From DATEOR01 sp036279015 (GTDB lineage Bacteria; Actinomycetota; Thermoleophilia; Gaiellales; Gaiellaceae), in assembly GCA_036279015.1 (NCBI GenBank), contig DASUJY010000048.1, positions 1 to 64,000 of the forward strand: a DNA stretch of 64,000 bases, read 5' to 3'. Position 1 is the first letter of the stretch. Each line of letters opens with the position of its first letter. The notes beneath the pieces were generated by a model. The model ran no database searches. It had not been told where the DNA came from and saw nothing but the letters and a program-made list of their open reading frames with translations. A program made the position numbers and the translations under genes. Of the stretch, positions 39,930 through 47,767 are shown in pieces.

Positions 39930-42900
39930 CCGGCCTTGCGCACCGCCAGCTCGGCGCCGACGTCGATGTCCTCGGCCAGGGTCTCGGACGCGATCCAGTC
40001 GCGGTGTGCGAGGAGATCCTCCTGGGCGGCCGGCAGGGTGAGGACGATGCGGTCGGTGACCTCGAGGCCCGCGTCCCGCCGGAGTCTCTGCACCGAGTGG
40101 ATCAGGTCGTAGACGCGGCCCTCGGTCTCGAGCTCGTCGTCGAGCCTGGTGTCGACGCCGACGACGTAGTCGTCCTCGTGCTTCACCTCCCACCCCTCGC
40201 GCGGGGCGTACTCGAGCACGAACTCGCCGCGCGAGAGGATGTAGGCGCCGGCGCGAAGCGTCCCGTTCGAGACCTCGAAGCTGCCCTCGTCGAGGAGCCG
40301 CCGGAGCTCGGGGAGATTCGGACCGTACCGCGGCCCGACGACGTCGAGCCGGGCCTTGGCCCGCATCTCGGCCACCTCGGCCGGGCTCTCGTGGACGGCG
40401 ACCTCCTTGACGCGCAGCTCGGCGGCGAGCTCCTCCACCTGCCGGGAGACGAGCAGGCGCCTGCCCGGGTCGGCGGTGGCGACGACGAGGCGCCGGAGCG
40501 GCTGCCGCAGCCTGATCCCGGCGGCGTCGCGAGCCGCACGGGCGAGCTCGGCGACCTGCCGCGCGCCCGCGACCTCCTCGAGCAGCTCCGGCTCGCGGAG
40601 CCGCTCGGCGGGCTTCGGCCAGCCTGCCAGGAAGACGCTCTCCGGAGCCTCCCGCACCGGGCCGGCCAGGTTCCGCCACAGGTGCTCGGCGAGGAACGGC
40701 ATCACGGGCGCGATCACCCGGACCGCCTGGAGGAGCGCGTACCAGAGCGTCTTGAAGGCCGCCTCGTCGAGGGTGTAGAAGCGCTTGCGCGAACGGCGGA
40801 TGTACCAGTTGGAGAGGTCGTCCGTGAACCGCTCCCAGGCGTCCGTCACGTCCGGCGTCCAGAAGCGCTCGTAGGCATCCGTCGCCTCGTCGAGGAGCTG
40901 CTGAGTGCGCGCGAGCAGCCAACGGTCGAGCGTGCGGAGGCCTTCCGTCGCGGGGCCGCGCTCGAGGTCTCGGTAGACGGGCGCAAAGCCCTCGATGTTC
41001 GCGTAGAGGACGAAGAACGAGATGGAGTGCCAGAAGGTGAGGAGACGGCGCTTGATCTCGTTCGCGGGCCCGAAGCCGAAGTTCAGGTTCTGCTGCGGGA
41101 CGTGGGCGCAGTACATGAAGCGCATCACGTCGGCGCCCATCCGGTCGAGCGCCTCGTTCGCCTCGATCGCGTTCCCCCAGGACTTGTGCATCTCCTTGCC
41201 GGTCTCGTCCCGGAGCTTCTCGTAGGCGAGCACCTGGCGGTACGGCGCCTTGCCCACGAGCGTCACCGACATGAAGAGCTGCGAGTAGAACCAGAGCCGG
41301 ATCTGCTCGCGCATCTCCGAGACCCAGTCCGCCGGGAACCAGGTCTCCCAGTAGGCGTGGTCGGGCAGGTCGGCGCCTGAAAGTCCGGTCGAGGCGCCGG
41401 TGGCGTAGCCGTGCTCGCGCCACTCGGGGTTCTCCCAGCCGAGCGTCGAGAAGGGCACGATCCCGGCGTCGAGCCACGCGTCTCCGACCTCGGGGATCCG
41501 CCGCACCTCCTCCCCGCACGCGTCGCAGCGGATCGGGATGTCGTCGATCCAGGGCCGGTGGAGCTCGCGGAGCCCCTCGAGGCCGCCAGTCGCCCGCTCC
41601 TCGAGCTCGGTCCGCGAGCCGACCACGTTCACGCGGCCGCACTCACACGGATAGAAGGGCAAGGGCAGGCCGAAGTAGCGCTTGCGCGAGATGTTCCAGT
41701 CGCCCATGTTGCGCAGCCAGTCGTCCATCCGCTTCGAGTAGAAGTCGGGCGTCCAGGCGACCGTCGCGTTCGCGTCGAGCATCGGCTGGCGGATCTCGTC
41801 GCAGGAGATGAACCACTCGTCGACGATCCTGAAGATGAGCGGCGTGTGGCAGCGCCAGCAGACGGGATAGCGGTGGACGATCTCGCCTGCCTCGAGGAGC
41901 CGCCCGCGCTCGCCCAGGTCGCCGACGATCTGCTCCTTCGCCTCGGCCGTCGAGGAGCCGTGCAGCCACCCGTAGGAGTCGTAGAAGCGCCCTGCCTCGT
42001 CCACGGGCATGAGCACGGGGAGATCGTGTGTCCGCGAGAGCTCGAAGTCCTCCGCGCCGCATCCCGGCGCGATGTGGACGATGCCCGTCCCCTCCTCCAT
42101 CGTGACGTCGTCCCAGGGGATCACCCGATGCTCGAGGCCGTCGGCGGCGGGCAGGTGGTCGAAGGGGCCCTCGTAGCGCCTGCCGACGAGCTCTCCGCCC
42201 TTGACGCGCTCGACGGTCTCTCCGCCGAACGGAAGCTCGCCGAGCCTCGCCTCGGCGACCCAGAGGAAGCCGTCGGCCGTCGAGAGCTTCACGTAGTCGG
42301 CCTCGGGATCGACCGCGGCCGCCACGTTGGCGGGAAGCGTCCAGGGCGTCGTCGTCCAGACGACGAGCGCCTCGCCCTCGGCGTCGAGGAGCGGCAGGCG
42401 CACGTAGAGCGAAGGGTCGCTCCGGTCCTCGTAGGAGCCGATCAGCTCGTGCTGGGAGATCGACGTCCCACAACGCGGGCACCAGACGTTCGAGCGATGC
42501 CCCTGGTAGAGCCAGCCGCGCTCGTGGACGGTCTTCAGGAACCGCCAGATGTACTCGATGTTCGTGTCGGAGAAGGTGTAGTAGTCGTTGTCCCAGTCCA
42601 TCCACATGCCGAGGCGCTTCGACTGCTCGGTGATCACCTCGGAGAACTCGGCGACCGACTCCTTGCACTTCTCCGCGAAGGCGGCGAGTCCGTACTCCTC
42701 GATCTCGCGCTTCGAGTTGAGCCCGAGCGCGCGCTCGACGTTGACCTCGACCCAGAGGCCCTGGCAGTCGAAGCCGTTCTGATAGCGCTGGTCGAAGCCT
42801 CTTAGGGCCTTGTAGCGCTGGAAGACGTCCTTGAGCGTGCGCCCCCAGCAGTGGTGAACGCCCATCGGGTTGTTCGCCGTGATCGGCCCGTCGACGAAGC

Positions 42901-43024
42901 TCCAGCTAGGCCCCTCCCGGTTGAGCTCGCGCAGCCGCTCGAAGACCTGCCGCTCGTCCCACCAGCCGAGCACCTCACGTTCGAGCTCCGGGTGATCGGG
43001 TACGGAGGGAAGCGCCTGGAACAT
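39926..43024 (-). CDS. ileS: Isoleucyl-tRNA synthetase
   Basis: 1032 residues, class Ia synthetase. The HIGH motif is replaced by PMGVHHCWG (about residues 53-61) and KMSKS by KEMHKSWGN (about 613); the editing domain, zinc-like Cys pairs (WCPRCG; YPCECG; RCDACG) and the C-terminal anticodon-binding domain (SNWYIRRSRKRFYT) are all present. NGFDCQGLWVEVNVER after the first motif is typical of one IleRS branch in high-GC bacteria with such altered signatures, from memory. Divergent to trxA with 28 bases between starts. Start ATG 43024. Confidence 0.92.
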   Translation of the reverse strand: MFQALPSVPDHPELEREVLGWWDERQVFERLRELNREGPSWSFVDGPITANNPMGVHHCWGRTLKDVFQRYKALRGFDQRYQNGFDCQGLWVEVNVERALGLNSKREIEEYGLAAFAEKCKESVAEFSEVITEQSKRLGMWMDWDNDYYTFSDTNIEYIWRFLKTVHERGWLYQGHRSNVWCPRCGTSISQHELIGSYEDRSDPSLYVRLPLLDAEGEALVVWTTTPWTLPANVAAAVDPEADYVKLSTADGFLWVAEARLGELPFGGETVERVKGGELVGRRYEGPFDHLPAADGLEHRVIPWDDVTMEEGTGIVHIAPGCGAEDFELSRTHDLPVLMPVDEAGRFYDSYGWLHGSSTAEAKEQIVGDLGERGRLLEAGEIVHRYPVCWRCHTPLIFRIVDEWFISCDEIRQPMLDANATVAWTPDFYSKRMDDWLRNMGDWNISRKRYFGLPLPFYPCECGRVNVVGSRTELEERATGGLEGLRELHRPWIDDIPIRCDACGEEVRRIPEVGDAWLDAGIVPFSTLGWENPEWREHGYATGASTGLSGADLPDHAYWETWFPADWVSEMREQIRLWFYSQLFMSVTLVGKAPYRQVLAYEKLRDETGKEMHKSWGNAIEANEALDRMGADVMRFMYCAHVPQQNLNFGFGPANEIKRRLLTFWHSISFFVLYANIEGFAPVYRDLERGPATEGLRTLDRWLLARTQQLLDEATDAYERFWTPDVTDAWERFTDDLSNWYIRRSRKRFYTLDEAAFKTLWYALLQAVRVIAPVMPFLAEHLWRNLAGPVREAPESVFLAGWPKPAERLREPELLEEVAGARQVAELARAARDAAGIRLRQPLRRLVVATADPGRRLLVSRQVEELAAELRVKEVAVHESPAEVAEMRAKARLDVVGPRYGPNLPELRRLLDEGSFEVSNGTLRAGAYILSRGEFVLEYAPREGWEVKHEDDYVVGVDTRLDDELETEGRVYDLIHSVQRLRRDAGLEVTDRIVLTLPAAQEDLLAHRDWIASETLAEDIDVGAELAVRKAG

Positions 43025-43052
43025 CCGCGGGTCAGTCTACGTTTCAAAGGTC

Positions 43053-43370
43053 ATGACAGAAACGATCACGACAGACACATTCGACACCGAGGTGCTCGGG
43101 AGCGAAAGCCCCGTGCTCGTCGACTTCTGGGCGGAATGGTGCGGCCCGTGCCACGCGGTGGCTCCGGTCCTCGACCAGATCGCCGAGGAGCGCTCGGAGC
43201 TCAGGCTGGTGAAGGTCAACATCGACGAGGAGCCGGAGATCGCGCGCCGTTACGGCGTCATGAGCATTCCGACGATGATCCTCTTCGAGTCGGGTGAGCC
43301 CAAGGCCGCCGCGGTCGGCGCACAGCCCAAAGGCATGCTCGAGAAGTCGCTCGGCCTCGTCGAGGCCTAG
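43053..43370 (+). CDS. trxA: Thioredoxin
   Basis: 105 residues with the canonical DFWAEWCGPCHAVAPVLDQ active site, cis-Pro in MSIPTMILF and GAQPKGMLE near the end. General disulfide reductase. A -10 box TACGTT (43038-43043) lies nine bases before ATG 43053, with AAAGG just before the start. Distinct from the grd-linked thioredoxin at 20650-20976, which has an altered active site. Followed by a strong hairpin terminator. Confidence 0.95.
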   Translation: MTETITTDTFDTEVLGSESPVLVDFWAEWCGPCHAVAPVLDQIAEERSELRLVKVNIDEEPEIARRYGVMSIPTMILFESGEPKAAAVGAQPKGMLEKSLGLVEA

Positions 43371-43390
43371 CGGAAACACGTGCACGGGAC

Positions 43391-43413
43391 CGGGGCGGAC
43401 GACCTCCGCCCCG
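43391..43413 (+). terminator. Hairpin terminator after trxA
   Basis: CGGGGCGG (43391-43398) pairs with CCGCCCCG (43406-43413) around a seven-base loop, 20 bases after the trxA stop. No T-run, as is common in such GC-rich genomes. Confidence 0.55.
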
Positions 43414-43433
43414 AGACCGCCGCGCGCCGCCCG

Positions 43434-43616
43434 CTAGTCGCGGTCCTCGAGAAAGCTCTGGAAGTCCGCGTGCTTGCGGAGGTAGGACTCGACCTCGGCG
43501 AGACCCTCCATGATGAAGGCCTCGAGCCAGTCCTCGGTGAGGTCGTCGTCGATCCGGTGCGTGCCGCGCTCGGCCAAGGTGGCTGGATTATCGGCAGCGG
43601 GCACCGGCTTCGACAT
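43434..43616 (-). CDS. Small conserved-looking acidic protein
   Basis: 60 residues, helical and acidic (RIDDDLTEDWLEAFIMEGLAEVESYLRKHADF). Not recognised. ATG 43616 overlaps the motif AATAGGCCGTTCGGCCCAT read on the minus strand, whose hairpin (GGCC-GTTC-GGCC) sits right at the start codon and could hide it. The same motif occurs upstream of the large kinase gene. Convergent with trxA. Confidence 0.6.
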   Translation of the reverse strand: MSKPVPAADNPATLAERGTHRIDDDLTEDWLEAFIMEGLAEVESYLRKHADFQSFLEDRD

Positions 43617-43633
43617 GGGCCGAACGGCCTATT
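43615..43633 (-). promoter_or_regulatory. Shared 19-base hairpin motif at the start of the small protein
   Basis: Plus-strand ATGGGCCGAACGGCCTATT; 17 of 19 bases agree with 38240-38258. Read on the minus strand both copies can form a four-pair hairpin with a UUC-containing loop, one with a G-U pair in place of G-C, which argues for a conserved RNA element in the minus-strand leaders. Confidence 0.45.
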
Positions 43634-43642
43634 TTGGGAGCC

Positions 43643-44158
43643 CTACAGGCCTCCCTTCCAGGCCTTGAGGACGGCGACGGTGTTCTCGAAGGCGAACTCG
43701 TCCCACGCCGGCAGCTCGCCCGGCCGAAACCAGGCGACCTCGGCGACGTCGTCGGCCGGCTCGGGCTCGCCCGTTTCGATGCGGGCAGTCCAGTACAGGT
43801 TGAGCGTCCAGACGCCGCCGTCCCCGTAGCGGTCGGGCCAGGCCCCGAAGAAGGCGAGCGGCTCGATCTCGACCCCGGTCTCCTCGCGGAGCTCGCGTGC
43901 AAGCGTCTCGAGCGGGAGCTCCCCCTCGTCCATGAAGCCGCCCAGCAGGTCCCAGAGCCCTGCGCCCGGCTCGCCTGCTCTCCGCGCGAGCAGGACGCGG
44001 CCTTCGTCGTCGAGAAGGAGGGCGCTGACCGTCGGCGCCGGGTTGGCGTAGACGACGAGGCCGCAGGCGGGGCACCTCGCCTCCGCCTCGGCGAAGTCGA
44101 GCTCCGTCGTGCAGCGCGGGCAGCTCTTCCAGCCGTCGAAGAACGGGCTGCGACGCAT
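43643..44158 (-). CDS. Nudix hydrolase with N-terminal zinc ribbon
   Basis: 171 residues. An N-terminal zinc ribbon (CPRC, then CPAC in residues 13-33) precedes a Nudix box GGFMDEGELPLETLARELREETG that matches GX5EX7REUXEEXGU. This layout resembles NudC-type NAD(H) pyrophosphatases, but lacks their QPWPFPxS array, so the substrate is open. ATG 44158 is preferred to 44203 because a -10 TACGCT (44173-44168 on the minus strand) lies nine bases upstream. Confidence 0.88.
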   Translation of the reverse strand: MRRSPFFDGWKSCPRCTTELDFAEAEARCPACGLVVYANPAPTVSALLLDDEGRVLLARRAGEPGAGLWDLLGGFMDEGELPLETLARELREETGVEIEPLAFFGAWPDRYGDGGVWTLNLYWTARIETGEPEPADDVAEVAWFRPGELPAWDEFAFENTVAVLKAWKGGL

Positions 44159-44159
44159 A

Positions 44160-44173
44160 TAGGATCGAGCGTA
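44160..44173. promoter_or_regulatory. Interlocked divergent -10 boxes
   Basis: Plus strand TAGGAT (44160-44165) for the 53-residue protein and minus strand TACGCT (44173-44168) for the Nudix gene lie side by side within 14 bases. Polymerases could not use both at once, so the two genes probably compete. Confidence 0.45.
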
Positions 44174-44174
44174 T

Positions 44175-44336
44175 ATGTCGACAGGCGAGACTCCCGAGCC
44201 CACCGAGGAAGAGAAGGACGCCCCGCCCGAGCGCCGCGAGGAGGAAGACGCGAAGCGCTACCCCGCCCACGAAGATCCGGAGCGGGTCATCGAACCGGAC
44301 GAGCTTCGTGAGAAGAGCGAGCGCGACGGCGAATGA
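44175..44336 (+). CDS. Short, highly charged acidic protein
   Basis: 53 residues, about half of them Glu, Asp, Lys or Arg (TPEPTEEEKDAPPERREEED, then RVIEPDELREKSERDGE). Probably intrinsically disordered. A -10 box TAGGAT is nine bases upstream of ATG 44175 and AGGA serves as ribosome site. It overlaps the following cNMP-domain gene by 29 bases in another frame. Too short for a reliable family call. Confidence 0.55.
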   Translation: MSTGETPEPTEEEKDAPPERREEEDAKRYPAHEDPERVIEPDELREKSERDGE

Positions 44337-44601
44337 GCTCGCGCGGATAGCCGAGCTCGCCGGCCTGCCTGGCGAGACGCTCATGCGTCTCGCGGAAGCG
44401 ATGGAACGCCGCGACCTCGCCTCGGGGGAGTCGCTCGACGCCGAGGGCCGCTTCGGCGTCGTCCTCGCCGGCATGCTGCGCGCGCCGGAAGGGCTCCTAC
44501 GGCCGGGCGGCACCTTTTCGGGGCGCGTCAGCGCCGTCACCCCGGCGACGGTCGCGAGCTGCGAGCGCGCGGTCTACGACGAGATCCGCGAGCGCGCGTA
44601 G
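44308..44601 (+). CDS. Degenerate cyclic-nucleotide-binding-like domain
   Basis: 97 residues from GTG 44308. The order of elements follows a Crp-type domain (LARIAELAGLPGETLMRLAEAMERRDLASGESLDAEGRFGVVLAGMLR, then LLRPGGTFSGRVSAVTPATVAS) but the phosphate-binding cassette is lost and the barrel is about 30 residues short. Likely a reduced or decayed relative of proteins like that at 16335-16817. Start uncertain because it begins inside the preceding gene. Confidence 0.5.
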   Translation: MRRASATANELARIAELAGLPGETLMRLAEAMERRDLASGESLDAEGRFGVVLAGMLRAPEGLLRPGGTFSGRVSAVTPATVASCERAVYDEIRERA

Positions 44602-44756
44602 CTGCGAGCCGTCAGTCCGCGCTTGCGCAGCGACCGAAGCGAGGAGCGCCGTCCCCAGGAGGAGACCGCGTCGGCCGCCGCGGCGAAGCCGCCGACGAGA
44701 CGGAAGAAGAGGGCGGCGAAGAGGTAACAGCCGACGATGACGGCCCAGTTGCCCAC
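44574..44756 (-). CDS. Small single-helix membrane protein
   Basis: 60 residues: one hydrophobic helix NWAVIVGCYLFAALFFRLVGGFAAA followed by an Arg/Ser-rich tail. GTG 44756, four bases after the serine-hydrolase stop, so probably co-transcribed. Its end overlaps the cNMP-like gene by 28 bases on the other strand. No family recognised. Confidence 0.5.
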   Translation of the reverse strand: MGNWAVIVGCYLFAALFFRLVGGFAAAADAVSSWGRRSSLRSLRKRGLTARSYARSRISS

Positions 44757-44760
44757 GGCG

Positions 44761-45567
44761 TCATGCTAGCTCGGCGAGGACGGCGTCGGAGAGCGGCGGC
44801 CAAGCTTCCTTGGCCCACTCGCCGAAGCCGAGGTCGGTGACGCACGCGCAGGCGGCCCCGGCCTCCGGATCGACCCAGAGGAAGGTGCCCGAGCCTCCGA
44901 AGTGCCCGAAGGTGGGCGCGGAGTTCCGGGTGCCCGTCCAGTGCGGCTCCTTCGCGTCGCGGATCTCGAGGCCGAGGCCCCAGTCGAGGGGCTCGTAGCG
45001 TCCGAAGTCCGGGAGAACGCCGACGAGGCCGGGGAAGGCCACCGAGGTCGCCTCGGCGAGCGTCTCGGGGGCGACGAGCGTCGGCGCCTGGAGCTCCTGC
45101 GCGAACGCGAGGAGGTCGGAGAGCGGGCCGCTGAGGCCGGCGGCCGGCGAGCCCGCCAGGGTCGTCCCGCCGAGTCCGAGCGGCTCGAGCACCGCCGCGC
45201 CGAGATAGTCGGCGAACGGCATCTCCGCCCGCTCGGCCAGGTGCTCGCCGAGCTGCTCGAAGCCCGTGTTCGAGTAGATGCGGCGCCGACCGGGCTCGGC
45301 GATCGGCCGGGCGCCCTCGAAGGGGAGGCCGGAGGCGTGGGCGAGGAGGTGCCGCACCGTGGAGCCGGGCGGCCCGGCGGGCTCGTCGAGGTCGACGACG
45401 CCCTCCTCGGAGGCGACGAGTACCGCCATCGCGGTGAAGAGCTTCGTCACCGAGGCCCACCGGAAGCTCCGCTCGAGCGGGCCGCGCGTCGCGATCCCGG
45501 CCGCGCTGACGACGCCGGCCGCCTTGTGCTCGGCCGGCCAGTCGTCGATCTGGGCAAGGGCATCCAA
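44761..45567 (-). CDS. Serine hydrolase of the class C beta-lactamase/penicillin-binding family
   Basis: 268 residues. Catalytic SxxK is SVTK in FRWASVTKLFTAMAV, YxN is YSN in RIYSNTGFEQLGEHLAERA, and the third motif HFGGSGT stands for KTG/HxG. No signal peptide, so it is cytoplasmic, as for esterase or peptidase members; true beta-lactamase activity is unlikely. Shorter than AmpC (about 360). Divergent to ridA-like gene. Confidence 0.88.
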   Translation of the reverse strand: MDALAQIDDWPAEHKAAGVVSAAGIATRGPLERSFRWASVTKLFTAMAVLVASEEGVVDLDEPAGPPGSTVRHLLAHASGLPFEGARPIAEPGRRRIYSNTGFEQLGEHLAERAEMPFADYLGAAVLEPLGLGGTTLAGSPAAGLSGPLSDLLAFAQELQAPTLVAPETLAEATSVAFPGLVGVLPDFGRYEPLDWGLGLEIRDAKEPHWTGTRNSAPTFGHFGGSGTFLWVDPEAGAACACVTDLGFGEWAKEAWPPLSDAVLAELA

Positions 45568-45587
45568 GGCTCGGAGATACTAGTTCG

Positions 45588-45977
45588 GTGCAGCGGCGCC
45601 TCATCTCATCGGGCTCTCCCTACGAGCCGGTCGTCGGCTTTTCGCGGGCGGTGCGCGTCGGCGAGCACGTCTACGTGGCCGGAACCGCGCCGGTGATGCC
45701 CGACGGGGCGGATCCGCCGGCCGACGCCTACGGCCAGGCGCGCCGCTGCCTCGACATCATCGCGGGCGCGCTCGAGCAGGCGGGCGCCTCGCTCCGGGAC
45801 GTCGTGCGCACGCGCGTCTACCTCGTCCGGGTCGAGGACTTCGAGGACGTCGGCCGCGCGCACGGAGAGGTGTTCGGCGACATCCGCCCCGCGAACACGA
45901 CGCTCCTCGCCGGCGGCCTCGTGGATTCCCGCTGGCTCGTCGAGATCGAGGCGGAGGCAGTCGTAAGCGGGCCCTGA
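45588..45977 (+). CDS. RidA (YjgF/YER057c/UK114) family protein
   Basis: 129 residues. RidA enzymes hydrolyse reactive enamines/imines. Family pattern: VGFSRAVRVGEHVYVAGTAP, YGQARRCLDIIAGALEQAGASLRDVVRTRVYLVRVEDFEDVGRAH and NTTLLAGGLVDSRWLVEIEAEA. The Arg105-type residue is replaced (GLVDSRWLVEIEA), so it may be an Rid2-7 subgroup without deaminase activity. GTG 45588. The stop codon is inside the loop of a terminator hairpin. Confidence 0.9.
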   Translation: MQRRLISSGSPYEPVVGFSRAVRVGEHVYVAGTAPVMPDGADPPADAYGQARRCLDIIAGALEQAGASLRDVVRTRVYLVRVEDFEDVGRAHGEVFGDIRPANTTLLAGGLVDSRWLVEIEAEAVVSGP

Positions 45978-45990
45978 GGCCCGCTTACGA
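45961..45990. terminator. Bidirectional terminator at the RidA stop
   Basis: 13 perfectly paired bases (45961-45973 with 45978-45990) around the loop CTGA, which contains the stop codon TGA. Lies between convergent genes and can serve both. Confidence 0.8.
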
Positions 45991-46007
45991 TCCGACTGTT
46001 TGTAGTT

Positions 46008-46469
46008 CTAGGCGGTCTGCGCGCGGCCGAGATGCCGGCTCGCCAGCACCGCTCCGCTGCCGAGCAGCAGGAGCGCCAGTGCGAGCCCGGCGCCGATCCC
46101 GGCGTCCTTCCAGTCGATCCCCGCGGAGACGAGCTCCGGGGTGGCAACCTCGCGCGGCTGCGTCCGCACGAACTCGATCTTGTCGCTCGGGCTTCCGCTC
46201 GGCGTAGACCTGACGACCTCGATCAGGTCGCCGCGGCTGATCGCGTAGTCCGTGGGCGTCGCCCGCGGCATGCCGTAGTCGGAGGCGTTGACCTGCGCCG
46301 TCACCGACGGAAAGTCGCTCACGAACGGCTGGTAGCTGTTCTCCCCGCTCGACGCCACTCCGATGCCCTGGTCGACGCCCGCCTGCGCGACCGGGGCCGC
46401 CAGCGCCGCCACCGCGAATCCGAGAGCGATCCGCCTGATGAACCAGTTCTTTCTCCGATTGCTCCGCAT
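46008..46469 (-). CDS. Secreted/anchored hypothetical protein
   Basis: 153 residues. Signal peptide IRRIALGFAVAALAAPVAQAG; a middle domain without known fold (SYQPFVSDFPSVTAQVNASDYG); and a C-terminal helix DAGIGAGLALALLLLGSGAVLASRHLGR that anchors the protein with a short basic tail inside. This helix-plus-tail end is familiar in Thermoleophilia surface proteins, from memory. ATG 46469. Function unknown. Confidence 0.65.
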   Translation of the reverse strand: MRSNRRKNWFIRRIALGFAVAALAAPVAQAGVDQGIGVASSGENSYQPFVSDFPSVTAQVNASDYGMPRATPTDYAISRGDLIEVVRSTPSGSPSDKIEFVRTQPREVATPELVSAGIDWKDAGIGAGLALALLLLGSGAVLASRHLGRAQTA

Positions 46470-46551
46470 CCTCCCGCTCCCTTCTCGTTGCCCCCCTGCT
46501 CCTTGCGGACCAGACGGCCGACCCGGCGCGTTTCTTCCACCGGCAGACGGT

Positions 46552-46557
46552 TAGAGT
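46552..46557 (+). promoter_or_regulatory. -10 box of the YbdK-prxU operon
   Basis: TAGAGT, ten bases before GTG 46568. Places the transcription start a few bases before the start codon. Confidence 0.4.
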
Positions 46558-46567
46558 CTCGGGGGCC

Positions 46568-47767
46568 GTGAAGCAGATCTATCCGGCCACGATCACGGGG
46601 AAGAGCTTCGCGCCCGGCGGAAGCGTCCTCGACCACCGCTTCGGCGCTGGCGACCCGTACACGCTCGGTGTCGAGGAGGAGTACATGCTCCTCGACGGCG
46701 AGACCTTCGACCTCGTCCAGCACGTGGACACCGTGCTGACCGCCGTGCAGGACGGGGAGCACACGGACCGAATCGGCCCCGAGCTCATGCAGTCGGTCGT
46801 CGAGATCTCGACTCCGGTCTGCCCGAGCGTCAGCGGCGTCGACGCCGAGCTCCGCAAGCTGCGCGGGCTCGTGAGCGAGGTCGCACGCGAGCGCGGAATG
46901 CGGGTCGGGTCGTCGGGGACGCATCCCTTCAGCCTCTTCGAGCGGCAGCGGATCACCGCCCGCGACCGCTACCGGAACCTCGTCGACCAGCTCCAGTACA
47001 TCGCGCGGCGCGAGCTCATCTTCGGGCTCCACATCCACGTCGCGGTCGACGACCCGGAAAAGGCGATCAAGGTCACGAGCGCACTCCTCCTCCACCTGCC
47101 CGACCTCCTCGCGCTCTCGGCGAGCTCGCCGTTCTGGCGCGGCGAGACGACCGGGCTCGCGTCGAGCCGACAGATGGTCTTCGCCGCCTTCCCACGCTCA
47201 GGGCCACCACCCCGCTTCCGCGACTACGCCGACTACGCGGAGGTCGTCGGCCAGCTCGAGAAGACGGGCTGCATCGCGGACTACACGCACATCTGGTGGG
47301 ACATCAGGCTCCATCCGCGCTTCGGCACGATCGAGATCCGCGTCATGGACGCCATCACCCGCGTCGAGGAGACCGTCGCGCTCACGGCCTACGTGCAGGC
47401 ACTCGTGAAGCACTACTCGGAGCTCTTCGAGCGCGGCGGCGAGCTGCCGTCCTTCCATCGCATCCTGATCTCGGAGAACAAGTGGCTGGGAGCCCGCTAT
47501 GGGCTCGAGGCACCCGTGATGGACCTCGCCACCGGGCGCCGGAACCGCGTCCCGATCGCCCAGCTCATCCGCCGCACGCTCCGGGAGATCGAACCGCACG
47601 CGCGCGAGCTGGGCGCCGAGCGCGAGCTCGAAGGCGTCCGCGACATCCTCGGACGCGGGAACGGCGCCGACCGGCAGCTGCGCGTCTTCAACGCAAACCG
47701 CGACATCGTCGAGGTGGCGACGGAGATCGCGGACGCGACCGAGGCGGCGATGGTCGGCACGCGATGA
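46568..47767 (+). CDS. YbdK-type carboxylate-amine ligase (glutamate-cysteine ligase 2 family)
   Basis: 399 residues. Glutamine-synthetase-like ATP-grasp fold of the GCS2 family: YTLGVEEEYMLLD, IGPELMQSVVEISTPVC, GTHPFSLFERQRIT, LIFGLHIHVAVDD, WDIRLHPRFGTIEIRVMD. Members join glutamate or another acid to an amine such as cysteine, so they may start thiol synthesis. GTG 46568 is close to a -10 box. Its TGA overlaps the ATG of the selenocysteine peroxiredoxin gene (ATGA), which links ligase and peroxidase. Confidence 0.88.
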   Translation: MKQIYPATITGKSFAPGGSVLDHRFGAGDPYTLGVEEEYMLLDGETFDLVQHVDTVLTAVQDGEHTDRIGPELMQSVVEISTPVCPSVSGVDAELRKLRGLVSEVARERGMRVGSSGTHPFSLFERQRITARDRYRNLVDQLQYIARRELIFGLHIHVAVDDPEKAIKVTSALLLHLPDLLALSASSPFWRGETTGLASSRQMVFAAFPRSGPPPRFRDYADYAEVVGQLEKTGCIADYTHIWWDIRLHPRFGTIEIRVMDAITRVEETVALTAYVQALVKHYSELFERGGELPSFHRILISENKWLGARYGLEAPVMDLATGRRNRVPIAQLIRRTLREIEPHARELGAERELEGVRDILGRGNGADRQLRVFNANRDIVEVATEIADATEAAMVGTR

